DNA from: Ascarosepion bandense
Lineage: Eukaryota > Mollusca > Cephalopoda > Sepiida > Sepiidae
Direction of reading: 5' to 3'
Assembly (NCBI GenBank): GCA_037127315.1
Contig: JBBBDQ010001270.1
Coordinates: forward strand, 5,729,501 to 5,793,500
DNA length: 64,000 bases
The notes beneath the pieces are model-generated. The model had not been told where the DNA came from, did no database searches, and worked only from the letters and a program-made list of their open reading frames with translations. Shown piece by piece: positions 54,801 to 64,000 of this stretch (within the stretch, counting starts at the first letter, position 1; every line of letters starts with the position of its first letter). A program made the position numbers and the translations under genes.

Positions 54801-57800
54801 CCGAATATTTCATGTTTACTTCCCCGGCTAAAATTGGCAAAACCGTTGTTGGAATGTCCGAATAATTAAACATTCCTCTATCTGAAATGATCTTCTTGTT
54901 GCTTCTCCGGCTAAAATTGGCAAAAACGTTGTTGGAATGTCGAATAATTAAACCTTCTGTACCTATAGAGAGGCGAATATTTCTTGTTGCTTCCCCGGCT
55001 AAAATTGGCAAAACCAGACGCATTTGGAATATCCGAATAATTAAACATTTCCTTTCTGTAGAGAAAACGAATATTTTGCGGCTCTTCCCAGGCTAAAATT
55101 AGCAGAGCAAATTTGTTGGAATGTCCGAATAATTAAACGTTCTTCTATAGAGGAGCGAATATTTTTGTTGTTTCCCCGGCTAAAATTGGCAAAAACGTTG
55201 TTGGAATGTCCGAATAATTAAACAATCCTTTCTATGAGAAGCGAATATTTCTTGTTGCTTCCCCGGCTAAAATTGGCAAAAACGTTGTTGGAATGTCCGA
55301 ATAATTCTGACATTCCTTTCTATGAAGAGAGCGAATATTTCTTGTTGCTTCCCCGGCACAAAATTGGCAAAAACGTTGTTGGAATGTCCGAATAATTAAA
55401 CGACCTTTCTATAGAAGCAGATATTTCTTGTTGCTTCTCCGTCTAAACTTAGCAAACCGTTGTTGGAATGTCCGAATAATTAAACATTCCTTTCTATTGA
55501 GAGCAGATATTTTCTTGTGCTTCTCCGGCTAAATTGGCAAAAACGTTGTTAAGATTATCGAATAATTAAACATTCCTTTCTATAGAGAGGCGAATATTCT
55601 TGTTGCTTCCCCGGCTAAAATTGGCAAAAACGTTGTTGGAATGTCCGAATAGTTAAACATTCCTTTCTATAGAGAAGCAGATATTTCTTGTTGCTTCCCC
55701 GGCTAAAATTGGCAAAACCGTTGTTTGAATGTCCGAATAATTAAACATTCTTTCCCATGAAACCGAATATTTCTTGTTGCTTCAACGGCTAAAATTGGCA
55801 AAAACGTTGTTGGAATGTCCGAATAAATTAAACCGTTCTTTCTATAGAGAGCGAATATTTCTTTTTGCTTCACCATTGGTCAGCGAAAAACCGTTGTTGG
55901 AATGTCCGAATAATTAAACATTCCTTTCTATAGAGAAGCGAATATTTCTTGTTGCTTCCCCATCAAAATTGGCAAAACCGTTGTTGGAATGTCCGAATAA
56001 TTGACATTTCCTTTCTCGAGGAAACCGAATATTTCTTGTTGCTTCTCCGGCTAAAATTAGCGAAAACGTTGTGGAATGTCCGAAAATGATCAACATTCCT
56101 TTCTATAGAGAGCGAATATTTCTTGTTGCCCCGGCTAAAATTGGCAAAACCGTTGTTGGAATGTCCGAATAATTAAACATTTCTTTCTATAGAGAGGCGA
56201 ATATTTCTTGTTGCTTCTCCGGCTAAAATTGGCAAAAACGTTGTTGGAATAAGCAATTGGTCAACATTTCCTTTCTATAGAGCAGATATTTCTTGTTGCT
56301 TCTCCGGCTAAAATTGGCAAAAACGTTGTTGGAATGTCCGAATAATTAAACATTCCTTTCTATAGAGAGGCGAATATTTCTTGGTAACACAGCTAAAATT
56401 GGCAAAACCGTTGTTGGAATGTCCAGATAATTCTAAACATTTCTTTTCTATAGAGAGGCGAATATTTCTTGTTTGCTTCTCCAGAAAATAAAATTGGCAA
56501 AAGCGTTGTTGGAATGAATAATTAGCATTCCTTTCTATAGAGAGGCAAGAATATTTCTTGTTGCTTCTCCAGCTAGAATTGGCAAAAACGTTGTTGGAAT
56601 GTCCGAATAATTAAACATTCGCTTTCTATGAAGAGGCGAATCTTGTCTTTTCTTGTTGCTTCCCCGATTAAATTTGGCAAAACCGTTGTTGGAATGTCGA
56701 ATAATTAAACATTCCTTTTCTATAGAGAGCAGATATTTCTTGTTGCTTCCCCGGCTAAAATTGGCAAAAACATTGTTGGAATGTCCAGACAATTAAACAT
56801 TCCTTTCTATAGAAGGCAGACATTTCTTGTTGCTTCCCCGGCTAAAATTGGCAAAACCGTTGTTGGAATGTCCGAATAATTAAACATTCCTTTCTATAGA
56901 GAAGCGAATATTTCTTGTTTCTTCGGCTAAATTGGCAAAAACATTGTTGGGAAATGTCCGAATAATTGACATTCCTACCAGGAAAGCGGTCTTTCTTGTT
57001 ATTACGGCTAAAATTGGCAAAAACGTTTGTTGGAATATCAGAATAATTAAACATTCCTTTCTATAGAGAGCGAATATTTCTTGTTGCTTCGCTAAAATTG
57101 GCAAAACCGTTGTTGGAATGTCCGAATAATTAAATATTCCTTTCCTTGAAGGCGAATATTTCTTGTTTCTTCCCCAGCTAAAATTGGCAAAAACATTGTT
57201 GGAATGTCCGAATAATTAAACATTCCCTTCTCTAGAGCGAATATTTCTTGTTGCTTCCCCGGCTAAAATTGGCAAAACCGTTGTTGGAATGTCCGAATAA
57301 TTAAACATTCCTTTCTATAGAAGAGCGAATATTTCTTGTTGCTTTTACAACTAAAATTGGCAAAACCGTTGTTGGAATGTCCGAATAATTAAACCTTCCT
57401 TTCTAGAGAGGCGAATATTTCTTGTTGCTTCCCCGGCTAAAATTGGCAAAACCGTTGTTGGAATGCCTTGAATAATTAAACATTCCTTTCTATAGAGAAG
57501 CGAATATTTCTTGTTTTGAGCTAAAATTGGCAAAACTAGACATTTGGAATGTCCAGACAAAATTGTGCATTCCTTTCTAGAGAAGCGAATATTTCTTGTT
57601 TCTTCCCCGGCTAAAATTCACTTGAAACGTGTTGTTGGAATATCCACGATAATTAAACATTCCTTTCTAGAAGGCGAATATTTTTGTTGTTTCCCCGGCT
57701 AAAATTGGCAAAAACGTTGTTGGAATGTCCGAATAATTTAAGCAATCCTTTCTATAGGAGAGCCGAATATTTCAACATTTGTACCACCCGGCTAAAATTG

Positions 57801-60800
57801 GCAAAAACGTTGTTGGAATGTCCGAATAATTCAAGCATTCCTTTCTATCAGAGAGCGAATATTTCTTGTTGCTTCTCCGTCTAAACTTGGCAAAGAGCAA
57901 TTTATTGGAATATTCCGAATAATTAAACATTCCTTCTATTGAAGGCGAATATTTCTTGTTGCTTGTCAGCTAAAATTGGCAAAAACGTTGTTGGAATGTC
58001 GAATAATTAAACATTCTTTCTATAGAGAGGCGAATATTTCTTGTTGCTTCCCCGGCTAAAAATTGGCAAAAACGTTGTTTGAATGTCCAGAATGATTAAA
58101 CATTCCTTTTCTATAGAAGGCGAATATTTCTTGTTGCTTCCCCGGCTAAATTGGCAAAACCGTTGTTGGAATGTCCGAATAATTAAACATTCCTTTCTAT
58201 AGAGAGCCAAATATTTCTTGTTGCTTCAACGGCTAAAATTGGCAAAAACGTTGTTGGAATGTCCGAATAATTAAACATTCCTTTCTATAGAGGAGGGCGA
58301 ATATTTCTTTTTTGCTTCACAAGCTTCAAAATTGGCAAAAGCTTGAATTTGTTGGAATGTCGAATAATTAAAGCATTCCTTTCTATAGAGGCGAATATTT
58401 CTTGTTGCTTCCCCGGCTAAAATTGGCAAAACCATTGGAATGTCCGAATAATTGACATTCCTTTCTATATGAGGCGAATATTTCTTGTTGCTTCTCCGGC
58501 TAAAATTGGCAAAAACGTTGTTGGAATGTCCGAATAATTAAACATTCCTTTCTATAGAGAGGCAGAATATTTCTTGTTATTTTACGGCTAAAATTGGCAA
58601 AACCGTTGGAATGTCCGAATAATTCTGGCCACCATTCCTTTCTATGAAGGCGATATTTCTTGTTGCTTCTCCGGCTAAAATTGGCAAAAGCATTGTTGGA
58701 ATGTCTGAATAATTAAACATTCCTTTCTATAGAGAGGCGAATATTTTCTTGTTGCTTCTCCGGCTAAAATTGGCAAAAACGTTGTTGGAATGTCCAGAAT
58801 AATTAAACGTTTCACTTTCTATAAGAGAGGCGAATATTTCTTGTTGCTTCCCCGGCTAAAATTGGCAAAACCGTTGGTGGAATGTCGAATAATTAAACAT
58901 TCCTTTCTATAGAGAGGCGAATATTTCTTGTTGCTTCTCCGGCTAAAATTGGCAAAAACGTTGTTGGAATAGTAGAATAATTAAACATTCCTTTCTATAG
59001 AGAGGCGAATATTTCTTGTTGCTTCTCCGGCTAAAATTGGCAAAAACGTTGTTGGAATGTCCGAATAATTAAACATTCCTTTCTATAGAGAGCGAATATT
59101 TCTTGTTGCTTCCCAGGATAAATTTGGCAAAACCGTTGTTGGAATATTAAGATAATTAAACATTCCTTTCTATAGAGGCGAATATTTCTTGTTGCTTCCC
59201 GGCTAAAATTGGCAAAAACATTGTTGGAATGTCCGAATAATTAAACATTCCTTTCTATAGAGAGGCAGATATTTCTTGTTGCTTCCCCGGCTAAAATTGG
59301 CAAAACCGTTGTTGGAATGTCCGAATAATTAAAACATTCCTTTCTATAGAGAAGCGAATATTTCTTGTTTCTTCCCGGCTAAAATTGGCAAAAATTGTTG
59401 GAATGTCCGAATAATTAAACATTCCTTTCTATAGAGAGGCGAATATTTCTTGTTGTTTCCCCGGCTAAAATTGGCAAAAACGTTGTTGGAATGTCCGAAT
59501 AATTAAACATTCCTTTCTATAGAGAGGCGAATATTTCTTGTTGCTTCCCCGGCTAAAATTGGCAAAACCGTTGTTGGAATGTCCGAATAATTAAACATTC
59601 CTTTCTATAGAGAAGCGAATATTTCTTGTTTCTTCCCCGGCTAAAATTGGCAAAAACATTGTTGGAATGTCCGAATAATTAAACATTCCCTTCTATAGAG
59701 AGGCGAATATTTCTTGTTGCTTCCCCGGCTAAAATTGGCAAAACCGTTGTTGGAATGTCCGAATAATTAAACATTCCTTTCTATAGAGAGGCGAATATTT
59801 CTTGTTGCTTCCCCGGCTAAAATTGGCAAAACCGTTGTTGGAATGTCCGAATAATTAAACATTCCTTTCTATAGAGAGGCGAATATTTCTTGTTGCTTCT
59901 CCGGCTAAAATTGGCAAAAACGTTGTTGGAATGTCCGAATAATTAAACCTTCCTTTCTATAGAGAGGCGAATATTTCTTGTTGCTTCCCCGGCTAAAATT
60001 GGCAAAACCGTTGTTGGAATGTCCGAATAATTAAACATTCCTTTCTATAGAGAAGCGAATATTTCTTGTTTCTTCCCAGGCTAAAATTGGCAAAACCGTT
60101 GTTGGAATGTCCGAATAATTAAACATTCCCTTCTATAGAGAGGCGAATATTTCTTGTTGCTTCCCCGGCTAAAATTGGCAAAAACGTTGTTGGAATGTCC
60201 GAATAATTAAACATTCCTTTCTATAGAGAGGCGAATATTTCTTGTTGCTTCCCCGGCTAAAATTGGCAAAAACGTTGTTGGAATGTCCAAATAATTAAAC
60301 ATTCCTTTCTATAGAGAAGCGAATATTTCTTGTTTCTTCCCCGGCTAAAATTGTCAAAACCGTTATTGGAATGTCCGAATAATTAAACATTCCTCTCTAT
60401 AGAGAGGCGAATATTTCTTGTTGCTTCCCCGGCTAAAATTGGCAAAACGTTGTTGGAATGTCCGAATAATTAAACATTCCTTTCTATAGAGAGGCGAATA
60501 TTTTTTGTTGCTTCCCCGGCTAAAATTGGCAAAAACGTTGTTGGAATGTCCGAATAATTAAACATTCTTTTCTATAGAGAGGCGAATATTTCTTGTTGCT
60601 TCCCTGGCTAAAATTACAAAAACGTTGTTGGAATGTCCGAATAATTAAACATTCCTTTCTATAGAGAGGCGAATATTTCTTTTGTTGCTTCCCGGCTAAA
60701 ATTACAACCGTTGTTGGAATGTCCGAATAATTAAACATTCCTTTCTATAGAGAGGCGAATATTTTTGTTGCTTCCCCGGCTGAAATTGGCAAAAACGTTG

Positions 60801-63800
60801 TTGGAATGTCCGAATAATTAAACATTCCTTTCTATAGAGAGGCGAATATTTCTTGTTGCTTCCCCGGCTAAAATTGGCAAAAATGTTGTTGGAATGTCCG
60901 AATAATTAAACATTCCTTTCTATAGAGAGAGGCGAATATTTCTTGTTGCTTCCCGGCTAAAATTGGCAAAACGTTGTTGGAATGTCCGAATAATTAAACA
61001 TTCCTTTCTATAGAGAGGCGAATATTTCTTGTTGCTTCCCCGGCTAAAATTGGCAAAACCGTTGTTGGAACGTCCGAATAATTAAACATTCCTTTCTATA
61101 GAGAGGCGAATATTTCTTGTTGCTTCTCCGGCTAAAATTGGCAAAAAACGTTGTTGGAATGTCCGAATAATTAAACCTTCCTATCTATAGAGAGGCGAAT
61201 ATTTCTTGTTGCTTCCCCGGCTAAAATTGGCAAACTGTTGTTGGAATGTCCGAATAATTAAACATTCCTTTCTATAGAGAGGTGAATATTTCTTGTTGCT
61301 TCTCCGGCTAAAATTGGCAAAAACGTTGTTGGAATGTCCGAATAATTAAACATTCCCTTCTATAGAGAGGCGAATATTTCTTGTTGCTTCCCCGGCTAAA
61401 TCATAAAACGTTGTTAAATGTTCAGAGTAATTGAAACATTCTTTTCTATAGAGAGGCGAATATTTCTTGTTGCTTCCCCGGCTAAAATTGGCAAACCGTT
61501 GTTGGAATGTCCGGAATAATTAAACATTCCTTTCTATAGAGTAGCTTAACATTTCTGTTTCTTCCCCCGGCTAAAATTGGCAAAAACATTGTTGGAATGT
61601 CCGAATAATTAAATACCTTTCTATAGAGAGGCGAATATTTCTTGTTGCTTCCCCGGCTAAAATTGGTAAAAACGTTGTTGGAATGTCCGAATAATTAAAC
61701 ATTCCTTTCTATAGAGAGGCGAATATTTCGTTGCTTCCCCGGCCAAAATTGGCAAAACCGTTGTTTTTTGAATGTCCGAATAATTAAACATTCCTTTCTA
61801 TAGAGAGGCGAATATTTTTGTTGCTTCACTTATTAAAATTGGCAAAAACGTTGGAATGTCCGAATAATTAAACCTTCCTTTCTATAGAGAGGCGAATACT
61901 TTGTTGCTTCCCCGGCTAAAAATTGGCAAAAACCGTTGTTGAACGAATAATTTGAACATTCTTTCTATAGAGAAGCGAATATTTCTTGTTTCTTCCTTGC
62001 GCCAAAAATTGGCAAAACCGTTGTTGGAATGTCCGAATAATTAGCCATTCCCTTCATAGAGAGTGAATATTTCTTGTTGCTTCCTGGCTAAAATTGGCAA
62101 AACGTTGTTGGAATATCCGAATAATTAAACATTCTTTCGTATAGGGAGGCGAATATTTTGTTGCTTCCCTGGCTAAAATTGGCAAAAACGTTGTTGAATG
62201 TCCGAATAATTAAACATTCCTTTCTATAGAGAGGCGAATATATTTCTTGTTGCTTCTGGCTAAAATTGGCAAAAAACGTTGTTGGAATGTCCGGAATAAT
62301 TAAACATTCCTTTCTATAGAGAGGCGAATATTTCTTGTTGCTTCCCCGGCTAAAATTGGCAAAACCGGTTACACCGTCCGAATAATTAAACATTCCTTTC
62401 ATAGAGAAGCGAATATTTTTGCTTCTCCCTGGCCAAAATTGGTAAAACCGTTGTTGGAATGTCCGAATAATTAAACATTCCTTTCTATATAGAGAGGCGA
62501 ATATTTCTTGTTGCTTCTCCGGCTAAAATTGGTAAAAACGTTGTTGGAATGTCCGAATAATTAAACCTTCCTTTCTATAGAGAGGCGCTCTTTGTTGCTC
62601 TTTGGCTAAAATTGGCAAAACCGTTGTTGGAATGTCCGAATAATTAAACATTCCTTTCTATAGAGAGGCGAATATTTCTTGTTGCTTCCCGGCTAAAATT
62701 GGCAAAACCGTTGTTGGAATGTCCGAATAATTAAACATTCCTTTCTATAGAGAGGCGAATATTTCTTGTTGCTTCCCCGGCTGTAAAATTGGCAAAAACA
62801 TTGTTGGAATGTCCGAATAATTAAACATTCCTTTCTATAGAGAGGCGAATATTTCTTGTTGCTTCCCCGGATAAATTTGGTAAAACCGTTGTTGGAATGT
62901 CCGAATAATTAAACATTCCTTTCTATAGAGAGGCGAATATTTCTTGTTTCTCTCACAAATTGGCAAAAACATTGTTGGAATGTCCGAATAATTAAACATT
63001 CTTCTATAGAGAGGCGAATATTTTGTTGCTTCCCCGATAAAATTAAGTAAAACGTTGTTGGAATGTCCGAATAATTAAACATTCCTTTCTATAGAGAGGC
63101 GAATATTTTTTGTTGCTTCCCCCGGCTAAAAATTGGCAAAACCGTTGTTGGAATGTCCGAATAATTAAACATTCCTTTCTATAGAGAAGGAATATTTCTT
63201 GTTTCTTCCCCGGCTAAAATTGGCAAAAACATTGTTGAAATGTCCGAATAATTAAACATTCCTTTCTATAGAGGCGTGCTTAAATACTTGCTGCTTCCCC
63301 GGCTAAAAATTGGCAAAACGTTGTTGGAATGTCCGAATAATTAAACATTCCTTTCTATAGAGAGGCGAATATTTCTTGTTGCTTCCCGGCTAAAATTGGC
63401 AAAACCGTTGTTGGAATGGTCGAATAATTAAACATTCCTTTCTATAGAGAAGCGAATATTTCTTGTTTCTTCCCCGGCTAAAATTGGCAAAAACATTGTT
63501 GGAATGTCCGAATAATTAAACATTCCTTCTATAGAGAGGCGAATATTTCTTGCTTCCCCGGCTAAAATTACAAAACCGTTGTTGGAATGTCCGAATAATT
63601 AAACATTCCTTTCTATAGAGAGGCGAATATTTCTTGTTGCTTCCCCGGCTAAAATTGCAAAAACCGTTGTTGGAATGTCCGAATAATTAAACACTCCTTT
63701 CATAGAGAGGCGAATATTTCTTGTTGCTTCTCCGGCTAAAATTGGCAAAAACGTTGTTGAATGTCCGAATAATTAAACCTTCCTTTCTATAGAGGCGAAT

Positions 63801-64000
63801 ATTTGTTGCTTCCCGCCTAAAAATTGGCAAAACCGTTGTTGGAATGTCCGAATAATTAAACATTCCTTTGTATAGAGAAGCGAATATTTCGTTTCTTCCC
63901 AGGCTAAAATTGGCAAAACCGTTGTTGGAATGTCCGAATAAATTAAACATTCCCTTCTATAGAGAGGCGAATATTTCTTGCTGTTTCCCGGCTAAAATTG
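51801..64000 (+). repeat. 88-bp satellite DNA array, about 138 monomers
   Basis: The monomer consists of GCTTCCCCGGCTAAAATTGG, CAAAACCGTTGTTGGAATGT, CCGAATAATTAAACATTCCT, TTCTATAGAGAGGCGAATAT and TTCTTGTT. The first monomer (51801-51880) is clearly diverged; homogeneous copies run at 51.9-52.7 and 58.9-61.1 kb. 52.7-58.5 kb and parts of 61.4-64 kb hold many 1-6 bp indels. Variants (CCG, ACG, CATTG; TTGCTTC, TTTCTTC; GAGGCG, GAAGCG) recur in linked sets. The array is cut by the window end. 88 is not a multiple of three, so reading frames rotate with each unit. Confidence 0.98.

Noticed and set aside
51801..64000. Repetitive minus-strand frames (MFNYSDIPTT..) across the satellite
   Set aside because: They are translations of the 88-bp monomer. 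The period is not a multiple of three, frames are broken by indels, and there is no start, splice or coding bias beyond the repeat.
51801..64000. CRISPR-like regular array
   Set aside because: Repeats are contiguous 88-bp monomers with no unique spacers, in eukaryotic repeat DNA.
51801..64000. CENP-B box in the satellite monomer
   Set aside because: CCGTTGTTGGAATGTCCGA shares the GTTGGAA core with the CENP-B box but lacks the required TTCG and CGGG positions.

Overview
This window looks like intergenic or heterochromatic DNA from a repeat-rich animal genome. A cephalopod, most likely an octopod, fits best. The reasons are very high A+T, dense (AT)n, (AC)n, (GATA)n and (GAA)n microsatellites, many tRNA-derived and 5S-derived SINEs, and several LINE families broken into short 3' pieces. 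The species is inferred; no single-copy marker gene is present. I found no convincing host exon, no functional rRNA or tRNA gene, no bacterial-type operon and no CRISPR array. All recognisable protein-coding sequence comes from transposable elements and is broken.

Layout. 0-13 kb: a palindromic element hit by a LINE, a 35-bp minisatellite, LINE pieces, an internally deleted hAT element with TIRs and an imperfect 8-bp target duplication, 5S-derived sequences, and a composite 5S-tRNA SINE split by a long-TIR DNA element. 13-24 kb: SINEs, a longer LINE-A reverse-transcriptase remnant, (GATA)n arrays and a 296-bp mariner deletion derivative. 24-31 kb: a Helitron nested in a Tc1-like element, a LINE between inverted arms, and a restriction-endonuclease-type LINE inside (TAA)n. 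31-39 kb: LINE-A and SINE copies, (AT)n palindromes, and a 0.8-kb purine tract. 39-48 kb: fragments of LINE-B (endonuclease, linker, RT, C-terminus), 1 kb of GA-rich higher-order repeat, 0.8 kb of GAA-rich tract, a second full Helitron and a mariner transposase remnant. 48-51.5 kb: SINEs and an inverted LINE-A. 51.8-64 kb: a satellite array of about 88-bp monomers running off the window end.

The most interesting signal is a dispersed set of about a dozen hammerhead-ribozyme-like motifs (CTGANGA, stem II, GAAA) on both strands, several inside palindromes or beside (AT)n tracts. Stem II pairs in each copy although its sequence differs. At least one copy (23.67 kb) also keeps a plausible stem III and a GTC cleavage triplet. 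Hammerheads are established in the pseudo-LTRs of Penelope-like elements and in retrozymes, so these may be remnants of such elements.

Names used here: LINE-A is a Jockey/CR1-group LINE; LINE-B is an RTE-like LINE with an APE endonuclease; LINE-C is an R2/R4-like LINE with a restriction-like endonuclease. SINE-1 is tRNA-derived with a conserved 3' hairpin; SINE-2 is tRNA-derived and followed by (AT)n; SINE-3 is a 5S plus tRNA composite. These labels are local to this annotation.
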